Part shown: positions 26,223-35,344 of the stretch, in pieces | Position numbering within the stretch: the stretch's first letter is position 1 | Layout of the letters: each line of letters begins with the position of its first letter | Origin: Pseudalkalibacillus hwajinpoensis | GTDB lineage: Bacteria > Bacillota > Bacilli > Bacillales > Guptibacillaceae | DNA length: 64,000 nt | Direction: 5' to 3' | NCBI RefSeq assembly: GCF_039851965.1 | Contig: NZ_CP156674.1 | Coordinates: 434,001-498,000 of the forward strand | Notes under the pieces: generated by a model | Told to the model about the DNA's origin: nothing | Database searches by the model: none | What the model saw: only the letters and a program-made list of their open reading frames with translations | Translations under genes and position numbers: made by a program

Positions 26223-26228
26223 CGTTTG

Positions 26229-27005
26229 TTATTGTGTCTTCAGTTTTGAAAGTTCAACAAGAAACTTATCGTTAAGAACTTTAATATAAGTTCCTTTCAT
26301 ACCGAGAGAGCGTGATTCAATAACGCCAGCACTTTCAAGCTTACGAAGTGCATTAACAATAACCGAACGCGTAATTCCTACACGGTCAGCAATTTTACTT
26401 GCTACAAGAAGCCCTTCGTTTCCTTCAAGCTCTTCAAAAATGTGCTCAATGGCTTCAAGTTCACTGTAAGAGAGGGAAGAAATCGCCATCTGAACAACTG
26501 CTTTATTTCTTGCTTCTTCTTCAATTTCTTCTGCTTTCTCGTGAAGAATCTCCATCCCTACTACTGTCGCTCCGTATTCAGCTAAAAGAAGGTCATCATT
26601 TGAGAACGAATCGCTCAGACGTGAAAGGATTAACGTACCGAGACGGCTTCCTCCCCCAACGATTGGTACGATTGTTGTTAATCCTTTTTCAAATAGATCA
26701 CGGTTTTCTACCGGGAATGCTGTATATTCACTAGTAATATCTAAGTTAGAAGAGGTTTCATTAATGTTAAACAGGTTCTGCGTATATTCTTCAGGGAATT
26801 GACGCTCTGAGAACATTTTCTTCATGCGTTCGTTTTCGATTTCCTGGTTAATCGCGATCCCAAGTAGCTTTCCGCGTCGGCTTACAACGTACACATTAGC
26901 CATGATCACATCACGGAGTGTTTCCGCCATATCCGTAAAGTTAACCGCCCCTTCTGATTTTTGTAGCATTCCATTGATTCTTCTTGTTTTTTCAAGTAAA
27001 TTCAT
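26229..27005 (-). CDS. codY: Global nutrient-responsive regulator CodY
   Basis: A 258-residue GTP- and branched-chain-amino-acid-sensing repressor. The N-terminal GAF domain (about 1-155) binds isoleucine/valine; the C-terminal winged helix (about 200-258) contains ASKIADRVGITRSVIVNALR. The start MNLLEKTRRINGMLQKSEG follows AGGAGGATAAAAATT; the upstream frame is spurious. It ends the xerC-hslV-hslU-codY row as in B. subtilis, but is followed directly by rpsB. Confidence 0.97.
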   Translation of the reverse strand: MNLLEKTRRINGMLQKSEGAVNFTDMAETLRDVIMANVYVVSRRGKLLGIAINQEIENERMKKMFSERQFPEEYTQNLFNINETSSNLDITSEYTAFPVENRDLFEKGLTTIVPIVGGGSRLGTLILSRLSDSFSNDDLLLAEYGATVVGMEILHEKAEEIEEEARNKAVVQMAISSLSYSELEAIEHIFEELEGNEGLLVASKIADRVGITRSVIVNALRKLESAGVIESRSLGMKGTYIKVLNDKFLVELSKLKTQ

Positions 27006-27027
27006 AATTTTTATCCTCCTGTATGCA

Positions 27028-28419
27028 TTATAAGATGAATTGGCTGAGGTCACGGTTCTTAGCAATAGAAGCTAACTTATCCTCAACGTACTCCGGTGTA
27101 ATCGTAATGCTTTCTAGATTAATATCTGGTGCTTCGAATGAAAGATCTTCAAGAAGCTTCTCTAAAATTGTGTGTAGCCTGCGTGCTCCGATGTTGTCCG
27201 TATCCTGATTCACTTCCGTTGCAATTGTAGCAATTTTAAGAATAGCATCGTCAGAAAATTCAACTTTAATACCCTCTGTTTCCAATAAAGCTGTATATTG
27301 CTTCACAAGTGCATTATCAGGCTCTGTGAGAATGCGCTTGAAATCATCCACAGTTAAGCTCGCTAGTTCAACACGGATCGGGAATCGTCCCTGTAGTTCT
27401 GGAATAAGGTCTGAAGGCTTCGACATATGAAATGCTCCTGCGGCCATGAATAAAATGTGATCGGTTTTAACTGGACCATATTTCGTTGTTACCGTAGATC
27501 CTTCTACAATTGGCAGAATATCTCTTTGAACGCCTTCCCTCGAAACATCTGCAGATTGCTGGCTCTTCCCTGCCACCTTATCAATTTCATCAATGAAGAT
27601 GATACCCGTTTGTTCTGTTTTCGAAACGGCATCCTGTGCTACCTCATCCATATCAACGAGTTTAGCAGCTTCATCCTGAGTTAATACTTTTCTTGCTTCA
27701 GAAACCGGGAGCTTACGCTTCTTCTTCTTCTTTGGCATAATATTTCCAAGCATATCCTGCATGTTCATGCCCATCTGCTCCATACCGGCACCCTGAAACA
27801 TATCCATCATAGAATTATTTTGTTCTTCAACTTCAACTGTGATCATGCGATCCTCAAGTTCTCCAAGAGCGAGCTGTTGAGCAACCTGCTTTCGCTTTGA
27901 TGAGATCGACTGTTCTTCTGAAGCCGTTGTGCTCGTGTCGTCCTGCCCTTGATTGCCAAACAACATTTCAAGCGGATTTTTGTATTGGGTCTGCTTCTTA
28001 CCAGAAGGAACAAGCAATTCGACAATACGCTTATTCGCATTCTCCTCCGCTTTGCCTTTCACCTGTTCCATGCGATCTTCCTTCACAAGCCTGATGGATG
28101 TTTCAACAAGATCGCGTACCATTGACTCAACGTCTCTACCAACATAACCTACTTCAGTAAATTTCGTTGCTTCCACTTTAATGAATGGCGCATTTACAAG
28201 TCGAGCCAGACGCCTTGCAATCTCCGTTTTCCCTACGCCTGTAGGCCCAATCATTAAAATGTTCTTTGGGTTGACTTCATCTCTCAGCTTATCGCTTAAG
28301 AGCCCTCGTCGATAACGGTTTCTAAGTGCTACCGCTACCGCCTTTTTGGCGTCATTTTGACCAACAATATACTGATCAAGTTTCTCAACAATTTGTCTCG
28401 GTGTTAATGGATTAGACAT
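27028..28419 (-). CDS. hslU: HslU (ClpY) ATPase of the HslVU protease
   Basis: A 463-residue AAA+ unfoldase forming hexamers on HslV. Walker A GPTGVGKTEIARRL is at residues 58-71, Walker B IIFIDEIDK near 260, and the family-specific I-domain lies between them (about 110-245) with Lys-rich and Met-rich stretches. The C-terminal end, which inserts into HslV pockets, reads DLSQFIL. It is co-transcribed with hslV (30 bp gap) and codY. Confidence 0.97.
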   Translation of the reverse strand: MSNPLTPRQIVEKLDQYIVGQNDAKKAVAVALRNRYRRGLLSDKLRDEVNPKNILMIGPTGVGKTEIARRLARLVNAPFIKVEATKFTEVGYVGRDVESMVRDLVETSIRLVKEDRMEQVKGKAEENANKRIVELLVPSGKKQTQYKNPLEMLFGNQGQDDTSTTASEEQSISSKRKQVAQQLALGELEDRMITVEVEEQNNSMMDMFQGAGMEQMGMNMQDMLGNIMPKKKKKRKLPVSEARKVLTQDEAAKLVDMDEVAQDAVSKTEQTGIIFIDEIDKVAGKSQQSADVSREGVQRDILPIVEGSTVTTKYGPVKTDHILFMAAGAFHMSKPSDLIPELQGRFPIRVELASLTVDDFKRILTEPDNALVKQYTALLETEGIKVEFSDDAILKIATIATEVNQDTDNIGARRLHTILEKLLEDLSFEAPDINLESITITPEYVEDKLASIAKNRDLSQFIL

Positions 28420-28449
28420 ACGATCTCCTCCAGGGATACAGTTTTAATA

Positions 28450-28989
28450 CTAAATGGTTTCCACGATAATTTGATCATTTGTGTAGACACAAATCTCTGA
28501 AGCAATTTCCATCGATGCTCTCGCAATCTCTTCTGCACTTTTGTTCTCACTGTATCGCTTGAGCGCTCTGCCCGCTGAAAGTGCATAGTTAGACCCGGAT
28601 CCAATGGAAAGTATGCCATCGTCCGGCTCAATCACTTCGCCTGTTCCTGAGATAAGAAGAAGCTCTTCTTTATTCATAACGATTAGCATAGCTTCAAGCT
28701 TTCTTAGCACACGATCACTTCGCCATTCTTTAGCGAGCTCAACCGCTGCGCGTTGAAGATTGCCACCGTATTCTTCAAGCTTGCTTTCAAACTTCTCAAA
28801 TAAAGTAAACGCGTCTGCTACTGACCCTGCAAATCCAGCAATTACTTTTCCATGAAAGAGTCTTCTAACCTTCTTTGCTGTATGCTTCATCACTACAGCA
28901 TTTCCAAACGTCACCTGGCCATCTCCAGCCATTGCACATTTGCCATTATGCTGTACTGCAAAAATCGTTGTTGAATGAAAGTCTCCCAT
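28450..28989 (-). CDS. hslV: HslV (ClpQ/CodW) peptidase of the HslVU protease
   Basis: A 179-residue proteasome-beta-like peptidase. The start MGDFHSTTIFAVQHNG follows GAGGAGG at 5-6 bases; the longer frame is not supported. The conserved AGDGQVTFGN and GKVIAGFAGSVADAFTLFE are present. The catalytic pair TT is at residues 7-8, so a short propeptide must be removed or the activity depends on another residue. B. subtilis CodW has been described as using an N-terminal serine; here residue 2 is glycine. Confidence 0.95.
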   Translation of the reverse strand: MGDFHSTTIFAVQHNGKCAMAGDGQVTFGNAVVMKHTAKKVRRLFHGKVIAGFAGSVADAFTLFEKFESKLEEYGGNLQRAAVELAKEWRSDRVLRKLEAMLIVMNKEELLLISGTGEVIEPDDGILSIGSGSNYALSAGRALKRYSENKSAEEIARASMEIASEICVYTNDQIIVETI

Positions 28990-29009
28990 AAGTTCCTCCT
29001 CACGAGCAA

Positions 29010-29915
29010 TCACGCTCTTGGGTGATGGTCCATATATATATTTCGCAATCGATCACCTGTCACATGGGTATAGATTTGAGTTGTAGATAAATTGGCATGA
29101 CCCAGAAGCTCCTGTACCGACCGCAGGTCTGCACCCTCATTTAACAAATGAGTTGCGAATGTGTGTCTCATCACATGAGGGCTTATATGTACATGCAGCG
29201 AAGCCTTCTCCACAATTTTATCAAGAATTGTGCGAACTCCCCTCGCTGTTACCCGAGCTCCTCTAAAGTTCAGAAAGAGAGCTTTTGTAGCTTCTTTCCC
29301 TGATGAAAGAAGCTTTACACGACCATCATCCATATACTTCTTAATCGCATCTATAGCAAAACTACCGATGGGTACGTACCTCTCCTTACGCCCTTTTCCG
29401 ATTACAAAGATCGTGCCGATTGCAAAATCAATGTCTTCTAAATTAAGAGCAACACACTCACTAACACGAATGCCACACCCATAAAGGACTTCTAGCAGCG
29501 CCCTGTCTCTTTGACCAAGGGACGTGCTTGTATCCGGGGCTTCAAACAACTCACTCAATTCCTTCTCATACAAAAATTGAGGAAGTCGCTTTTCCTGTTT
29601 CGGTAGCGAGCTCATTGTGAAAGGGTTCACTTCGACGATATTCTCCCTTAAAAGAAAGCGATATAAACTACGTAACGTTGATATTTTCCTTGCAGCTGTT
29701 TTCCTTGCATAACCTCTTTCGTGAAGCTCCGTTAAGTAAATTCTAACGTCAGCATAAGAAACAGCAGCAAGGACATCGATCGTCTGCTGCTCCATGAAGG
29801 ACTTAAAGTGTTCGATGTCCTGTAAATAACTTGAGATCGTATGTGGTGAACAATTCTTTTCAATCTGAAGATATTCAGAAAAAGACTGAATATGTGTCTT
29901 TTGATTGCTTTTCAT
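29010..29915 (-). CDS. xerC: Tyrosine recombinase XerC (CodV)
   Basis: A 301-residue site-specific recombinase resolving chromosome dimers at dif with XerD. An N-terminal SAM-like core-binding domain (about 10-95) precedes the catalytic domain with Arg in YGCGIRVSE, HVMRHTFATHLL near 243-254, LGHANLSTTQIY and the nucleophilic Tyr near residue 282. The ATG at 29915 has GAGGTGA at 5 bases. First gene of the CodVWXY-type row; it is separated from trmFO by a hairpin. Its location before hslV argues for housekeeping XerC and not a mobile-element integrase. Confidence 0.96.
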   Translation of the reverse strand: MKSNQKTHIQSFSEYLQIEKNCSPHTISSYLQDIEHFKSFMEQQTIDVLAAVSYADVRIYLTELHERGYARKTAARKISTLRSLYRFLLRENIVEVNPFTMSSLPKQEKRLPQFLYEKELSELFEAPDTSTSLGQRDRALLEVLYGCGIRVSECVALNLEDIDFAIGTIFVIGKGRKERYVPIGSFAIDAIKKYMDDGRVKLLSSGKEATKALFLNFRGARVTARGVRTILDKIVEKASLHVHISPHVMRHTFATHLLNEGADLRSVQELLGHANLSTTQIYTHVTGDRLRNIYMDHHPRA

Positions 29916-29929
29916 AGTTATCACCTCAA

Positions 29930-29964
29930 AAGGCTCCTAAATCGTATCACAATTTAGAAGCCTT
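29930..29964 (-). terminator. Terminator-like hairpin between trmFO and xerC
   Basis: A 13-bp stem (AAGGCTTCTAAAT with ATTTAGGAGCCTT, one G-U pair), 9-base loop, then TT before the xerC ribosome binding site. The T-run is short, so termination may be partial. Confidence 0.5.
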
Positions 29965-29976
29965 AGCAATAGGAAT

Positions 29977-31281
29977 TTACATTATTTTTAAAAAATTCTG
30001 AATTGTTTCTAAGGCTCGGGTCGCAATCGTTTCATTCCGCTCTTTCTTACCTTTAATACGTGCTTCCAAAGGGGGGAAGAGACCAAAGTTTGCATTCATC
30101 GGCTGGAAGTTATCCGGATTGGCAGTTGTAATATAATTCGCAAGGCTACCAAGAGCCGTTTCCTCAGGAAATACAAGAGGCTCTTCTTCATTCATAAGAC
30201 GAGCTGCGTTAAAACCAGCGATTAATCCTGAAGCCGCTGACTCCACATACCCTTCTACACCAGTCATCTGGCCAGCGAAAAATAAGTTTTCACGCGATTT
30301 ATACTGATATGTTGCTTTTAATAAATTCGGTGAATTGATAAAGGTGTTGCGGTGCATTACACCATAACGGACGATGTCTGCATTTTCAAGTCCGGGAATT
30401 AACCGAATCACTTCTTTTTGTGGACCCCACTTCAAATGAGTCTGGAAGCCTACAATATTATATAGCGTACCCGATGCATTATCCTGTCTCAACTGAACCA
30501 CAGCATAAGGACGCTTTCCCGTTCTCGGATCTTCGAGACCCACAGGCTTAAGCGGACCAAACGTCATCGTCTTGTGACCACGCTGTGCCATCACTTCAAT
30601 CGGCATGCACCCTTCAAAGAAAATTTCTTTCTCAAATTCTTTAAGTGGGACCGTTTCAGCTGAGATCAGCGCTTCATAGAAAGAGTTAAACTCTTCTTCT
30701 GTCATTGGACAGTTTAAGTAAGCTGCTTCCCCTTTGTCATAACGAGATTTTTTGTACACCTTATTCATATCGATGCTTTCGGTTTCAATAATTGGTGCCG
30801 CAGCATCGTAGAAATATAAGTATTCTTCACCACTTAGTGCCTTCAGTTGATCAGAGAGATCTTTCGACGTAAGTGGCCCTGTTGCAATAATTGTTGGACC
30901 TTCCGGGATTGTCGTGCATTCTTCTGAAAAAACAGTCACATTCGGATGGTTTTTCACGTTTTCTGTTACTTTCGCAGCGAACTCGTGACGGTCAACCGCA
31001 AGTGCGCCACCTGCTGGCACTGCACACTCATCAGCCGATTTAATAATAACTGAATCCATCATGCGCATTTCTTCTTTTAATACGCCAACCGCATTCGTAA
31101 GTGTATTTGCTCTTAGCGAGTTACTGCAGACAAGCTCAGCAAACTTATCTGTGTGATGGGCCGGTGTCTGCTTCTTAGGGCGCATCTCATACAGGTGAAC
31201 ATTTACGCCGCGCTTTGCCAACTGCCACGCTGCTTCACTCCCTGCTAGTCCGGCTCCAATAACCGTAACATGTTTACTCAT
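29977..31281 (-). CDS. trmFO: Folate/FAD-dependent tRNA (uracil-54) methyltransferase TrmFO
   Basis: A 434-residue flavoprotein that makes ribothymidine 54 in tRNA using methylene-tetrahydrofolate, the Gram-positive alternative to TrmA. The FAD-binding motif VIGAGLAGSEAAWQLAKRG is at residues 6-24, and conserved segments ELVCSNSLRANTL and GQMTGVEGYVESAASGL are intact. It follows topA by 15 bp and is co-oriented, the common Bacillus arrangement. Confidence 0.97.
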   Translation of the reverse strand: MSKHVTVIGAGLAGSEAAWQLAKRGVNVHLYEMRPKKQTPAHHTDKFAELVCSNSLRANTLTNAVGVLKEEMRMMDSVIIKSADECAVPAGGALAVDRHEFAAKVTENVKNHPNVTVFSEECTTIPEGPTIIATGPLTSKDLSDQLKALSGEEYLYFYDAAAPIIETESIDMNKVYKKSRYDKGEAAYLNCPMTEEEFNSFYEALISAETVPLKEFEKEIFFEGCMPIEVMAQRGHKTMTFGPLKPVGLEDPRTGKRPYAVVQLRQDNASGTLYNIVGFQTHLKWGPQKEVIRLIPGLENADIVRYGVMHRNTFINSPNLLKATYQYKSRENLFFAGQMTGVEGYVESAASGLIAGFNAARLMNEEEPLVFPEETALGSLANYITTANPDNFQPMNANFGLFPPLEARIKGKKERNETIATRALETIQNFLKIM

Positions 31282-31296
31282 TGCTAAAACTCCTTA

Positions 31297-33369
31297 CTAG
31301 TTTTCTTCTTCAATGAAATCACAGTTCACACACTTGATTTCTTTTTTCTTCTTCGTTTTCTTTTCAACAAGCAAGTCTCCGCATTTAGGACACGGTCGCT
31401 TTATCGGCTTATCCCATGATAGAAAATCGCATTCCGGGAATCGATCGCAACCATAGAAAATACGATTTTTCTTGCTTTTTCGTTCAACGACGTTACCTTC
31501 TTTACATTTCGGACAGGTGACCCCGACCTCTTTTAAGATCGGCTTCGTGTTTCGGCAATCCGGAAAATTCGAGCATGCCATAAATTTACCGTAACGCCCC
31601 ATTTTAATCACCATTGGAGAACCGCACTTCTCGCAGTCTTCTCCAGCTGGCTCGTCTTTTATCTCAACTTCTTTCATTTCTTCTTCAGCGATTTTCAAAC
31701 GCTGCTCAAAGTTCTGATAGAATTCGTTTATGACAGAAATCCATTCTGCATCCCCATCCTCGATTTTGTCAAGACTATTTTCAAGACCGGCTGTAAATTC
31801 AATGTTAATAATGTCCTGGAAAAATTCCAAAATAAGCTCAAGAACGATTTCACCAAGCTCTGTCGGTACAAATTTCTTATCTTCAAGAGCCACGTATCCT
31901 CGACGTTGGATTGTATCGAGGGTTGGTGCATATGTTGATGGTCTGCCAATCCCGAGTTCTTCCATCGTCTTTACAAGACGAGCTTCAGAATATCTTGGCG
32001 GCGGCTGGGTAAAGTGCTGTGTCGGATCGATTTCAGACGACTTCACACCCATCCCTTCTTCAAGGTCAGGAAGCATTTTGTCTTCTTCTTTCTTGTTGTC
32101 ATCGTTTCCTTCCACGTACACTTTCATAAATCCTTTAAATTTCACTTTAGAGCCTGTAGCGCGGAACATAGTGCCATTGTTCTCTAGATCAACGCTCATT
32201 GTATCCATGATAGCCGGAGCCATTTGACTGGCTACAAAGCGTTCCCAGATCAGCTTATACAAGCGAAGCTGATCTCTTTTTAAGTAAGCTTTCATTTCCG
32301 CTGGATCGCGCATTACCGATGTTGGACGAACTGCTTCGTGAGCATCTTGAGATTTACCGGATTGTTTTTTAGCCGGTTTCCTCCCAGCAAGGTATGTTTC
32401 TCCATATTTTCCTTCTATATAATTCTTGGCTTCATCCTTAGCGGTCTCAGAGATTCTTGTTGAGTCCGTTCTCATATACGTAATTAAACCAACCGTACCC
32501 TGTTTTCCAATCGCAATCCCTTCATAGAGCTGCTGTGCAAGCATCATGGTTTTCTTCGCACGGAAGTTTAGCTTTCGTGCTGCTTCCTGTTGTAGAGAAG
32601 AGGTGGTAAAAGGAAGGGCTGGGTTTCGCTTACGTTCTTTCTTCTGAACAGATTGAATCTTAAACTGATCTCCCTCGATTCGATTAAGAACCTTGTCTAC
32701 ATCTTCTTTTGAATGAAGATCCGTTTTCTTTCCTTCTATCCCGTAGAATCCAGCCTCAAATTGCTCACCATCTTTTTCAAATGAGGCTTTGATTTTCCAG
32801 TACTCTTCGGCTTCAAAGTTCTGGATTTCTTTTTCTCTTTCAATAATTAAGCGAACTGCTACGGATTGTACCCGACCAGCACTTAATCCTTTTTTAACTT
32901 TCTTCCATAAAAGCGGGCTGATGTTATAGCCAACCAGGCGATCAAGCACACGGCGCGCCTGCTGCGCATCAACAAGATCCATGTTAATTGGTCGCGGTTG
33001 TTTAAACGCATCTTTGACCGCATCTTTCGTAATTTCATTAAATACAACCCTGCACTCCGCCTGCTCATCGATTTTCAAACTATGAGCGAGATGCCATGCA
33101 ATTGCTTCCCCTTCGCGATCGGGGTCAGCTGCGAGATAGACTTTCTTCGCTTTTTTTGCAGCATCTTTAATTTCTTTCAGCACAGGGCCTTTCCCGCGTA
33201 TTGTTATATATTTAGGTGCATAATTGTTTTCAACGTCAACGCCCATCTGGCTTCTCGGAAGGTCAATAACATGACCTAACGAAGCTTTCACCTGATATTT
33301 CTTCCCTAAATATTTTTCAATTGTTTTTGCTTTAGCGGGAGATTCAACAATAACTAGATAATCTGCCAC
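31297..33369 (-). CDS. topA: DNA topoisomerase I
   Basis: A 690-residue type IA topoisomerase relaxing negative supercoils. The Toprim domain (about 3-115) has VESPAKAKTIEKYLG and DPDREGEAIAWHL; the active-site tyrosine is Tyr298 in YMRTDSTR. Three C-terminal zinc-ribbon modules start near residues 577, 618 and 658 with CxxC pairs (CEKC, CPKC, CPKC). The ATG follows GAGGAAACG. It lies between dprA and trmFO. Confidence 0.97.
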   Translation of the reverse strand: MADYLVIVESPAKAKTIEKYLGKKYQVKASLGHVIDLPRSQMGVDVENNYAPKYITIRGKGPVLKEIKDAAKKAKKVYLAADPDREGEAIAWHLAHSLKIDEQAECRVVFNEITKDAVKDAFKQPRPINMDLVDAQQARRVLDRLVGYNISPLLWKKVKKGLSAGRVQSVAVRLIIEREKEIQNFEAEEYWKIKASFEKDGEQFEAGFYGIEGKKTDLHSKEDVDKVLNRIEGDQFKIQSVQKKERKRNPALPFTTSSLQQEAARKLNFRAKKTMMLAQQLYEGIAIGKQGTVGLITYMRTDSTRISETAKDEAKNYIEGKYGETYLAGRKPAKKQSGKSQDAHEAVRPTSVMRDPAEMKAYLKRDQLRLYKLIWERFVASQMAPAIMDTMSVDLENNGTMFRATGSKVKFKGFMKVYVEGNDDNKKEEDKMLPDLEEGMGVKSSEIDPTQHFTQPPPRYSEARLVKTMEELGIGRPSTYAPTLDTIQRRGYVALEDKKFVPTELGEIVLELILEFFQDIINIEFTAGLENSLDKIEDGDAEWISVINEFYQNFEQRLKIAEEEMKEVEIKDEPAGEDCEKCGSPMVIKMGRYGKFMACSNFPDCRNTKPILKEVGVTCPKCKEGNVVERKSKKNRIFYGCDRFPECDFLSWDKPIKRPCPKCGDLLVEKKTKKKKEIKCVNCDFIEEEN

Positions 33370-33440
33370 AGTACGTTTCCTCCCCCCATTGAGGTGAATT
33401 TTAAAATCTTCCTTATTATTAATTATTCAAAACTCTTTTG

Positions 33441-34334
33441 TCAAATAGTGCTAGTTTCTTTTTCCCAAAAATGTGCTAATTCATTTAAGATATCATCTGC
33501 TTCTAATACAAGCTTTGCTCCTTGCTGGATGAGCCTATTTGTTCCGTCAGCATGAGCATCTGTTATCCGTCCTGGCAAGCAAAATACGTCTCGTCCCTGT
33601 TCAATTGCCTGATCTGCTGTGATCAATGAACCACTTCTTTTTCTTGCTTCAATAACTAATGTTCCTGCAGATAACCCGCTGATAATTCGATTCCGCTCAG
33701 GAAACTGGTGTTTCTCTGGAGGGCGATCAGGTGGATATTCTGATATCAGAAGTCCTTTTTTTGCGATCAGGGAAGCTAGCTCCTGATTAAGATTAGGGTA
33801 GATATGTTTAAAGCCGCTACCTAATACAGCAACCGTTCTACCTTGATGTAACGCCAGACGATGTGCGAGGGTATCAATTCCAATGGCTAGACCGCTAATT
33901 AACGTCCATCCTTCACTTACGATTGGGTTCAGGATAAAATTCATTGCTGTCTCTGCATTCTTAGAAGGATAGCGCGATCCTACGACGCTTAATGCCTTCT
34001 GATCATGGAGAAGCTGCTGGTTACCAATACAATAAATGACCCATGGTGGATCATAAATATGCGAAAGACGTTCCGGGTATGCTTGATCATACCTTGTCAC
34101 AGCTTTTATTTCGCCTGCTTTTACATGCGATATTTTCCACGGCATTCTAATATGGAGATCTTCATAGAATACGTGGGCCTGCTCATTCGTAAGGCCAAAT
34201 CTCCTTAACTCAGTAGCAGACATATCATATATGCTTTGAAGCGTTGGGTCAAATATGAGAAAGGATTCCATCACTTTCCAATCTGCTCCTCGACACTGGT
34301 GTAGCTGAATTAACCGGCTTCTAAACGTTCTCAC
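33441..34334 (-). CDS. dprA: DNA processing protein DprA/Smf
   Basis: A 297-residue RecA loader for incoming single-stranded DNA in natural transformation. The N-terminal helical region is followed by the Rossmann-like domain with SVVGSRYPS, SGLAIGIDTLAHRLAL, VAVLGSGFKHIYP and FPERNRIISGLS. The start is GTG at 34334, after GGGGAGAAG. It is intact and sits at its conserved place between sucD and topA, so competence potential exists, but other com genes are outside the window. Confidence 0.94.
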   Translation of the reverse strand: MRTFRSRLIQLHQCRGADWKVMESFLIFDPTLQSIYDMSATELRRFGLTNEQAHVFYEDLHIRMPWKISHVKAGEIKAVTRYDQAYPERLSHIYDPPWVIYCIGNQQLLHDQKALSVVGSRYPSKNAETAMNFILNPIVSEGWTLISGLAIGIDTLAHRLALHQGRTVAVLGSGFKHIYPNLNQELASLIAKKGLLISEYPPDRPPEKHQFPERNRIISGLSAGTLVIEARKRSGSLITADQAIEQGRDVFCLPGRITDAHADGTNRLIQQGAKLVLEADDILNELAHFWEKETSTI

Positions 34335-34392
34335 TACCGCTTCTCCCCTATCAGGAACTAAATTTTAAAAGTTATCATTATGTATAAGAGAA

Positions 34393-34414
34393 ATAGCTCC
34401 CGAACGGGAGCTAT
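34393..34414 (-). terminator. Terminator hairpin after sucD
   Basis: A perfect 10-bp stem ATAGCTCCCG/CGGGAGCTAT with a 2-base loop, followed by TTCTCTT on the minus strand. Confidence 0.8.
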
Positions 34415-34419
34415 CGTCA

Positions 34420-35328
34420 TTAAGCTTTATGTGTTGTGCACTTCTCGAGCAAGCCTTTATCTTCAAGCACAGAAATGAGCGTATCACCCATAACAGCAGG
34501 GGTTGGCGCAACTTTAATTCCACATGCTTCCATTGTTTTAATCTTCTCATCAGCCGTACCTTTACCACCTGAAATAATTGCACCTGCATGTCCCATACGT
34601 TTTCCTGGAGGTGCAGTTTGACCACCGATAAACCCTACAACCGGCTTGGTCATGTTCGCTTTCACCCATTCCGCAGCTTCTTCTTCTGCCGTACCACCGA
34701 TTTCACCAATCATAATAACGGCATACGTATCGTCATCTTCATTAAAATCCTTTAATACATCAATAAAGTTTGTTCCGTTTACTGGATCTCCACCAATACC
34801 AACGGCAGTAGACTGTCCAATTCCAGCCTCTGAGAGCTGATGAACGGCTTCATACGTCAATGTACCAGAGCGAGAAACAACACCAACATGACCTTTTTTA
34901 TGAATATATCCAGGCATAATACCGATTTTACATTCTTCAGGTGTAATCACACCAGGACAGTTCGGTCCAACAAGGCGTGTTTTCTTTCCTTCCATATAAC
35001 GTTTTACTCTAACCATATCGATTACCGGAATACCTTCCGTGATACAAATAGCAAGATCCATTTCAGCGTCTACCGCTTCCATGATCGCATCTGCAGCAAA
35101 CGCAGGCGGAACATAGATAACAGAAGCATTAGCACCAGTTTTTTGAACTGCCTGTTCTACTGTATTAAAAACAGGAACGCCTTCAACTTCAGTACCGCCT
35201 TTTCCTGGCGTTACGCCACCAACAATCTTCGTACCATACTCTAGCATTTGCTGTGTATGGAATAAACCAACTGATCCAGTAATACCTTGAACGATGACTT
35301 TTGTCTCTTGATTAATGTATACGCTCAT
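34420..35328 (-). CDS. sucD: Succinyl-CoA ligase (ADP-forming) alpha subunit
   Basis: A 302-residue subunit of the TCA-cycle enzyme that converts succinyl-CoA to succinate with nucleotide phosphorylation. The CoA-binding Rossmann domain (about 1-140) contains GITGSVG; the phosphorylated histidine is His247 in KRMGHAGAIISGG. The C-terminus carries the partner surface for SucC. It lies 16 bp after sucC and is followed by a terminator, so sucCD is a two-gene operon. Confidence 0.97.
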   Translation of the reverse strand: MSVYINQETKVIVQGITGSVGLFHTQQMLEYGTKIVGGVTPGKGGTEVEGVPVFNTVEQAVQKTGANASVIYVPPAFAADAIMEAVDAEMDLAICITEGIPVIDMVRVKRYMEGKKTRLVGPNCPGVITPEECKIGIMPGYIHKKGHVGVVSRSGTLTYEAVHQLSEAGIGQSTAVGIGGDPVNGTNFIDVLKDFNEDDDTYAVIMIGEIGGTAEEEAAEWVKANMTKPVVGFIGGQTAPPGKRMGHAGAIISGGKGTADEKIKTMEACGIKVAPTPAVMGDTLISVLEDKGLLEKCTTHKA

Positions 35329-35344
35329 TCCTAGTCCCGCCTTT

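Noticed and set aside
26112..26228. Remnant of flagellar genes between codY and rpsB
   Set aside because: I read the gap on both strands and found only a GC-rich hairpin and promoter elements; no fragment resembling FlgB, FlgC or SwrB.
29010..29915. xerC as an integrase of a mobile element
   Set aside because: It stands in the conserved trmFO-xerC-hslV-hslU-codY order with no direct repeats or foreign genes around.
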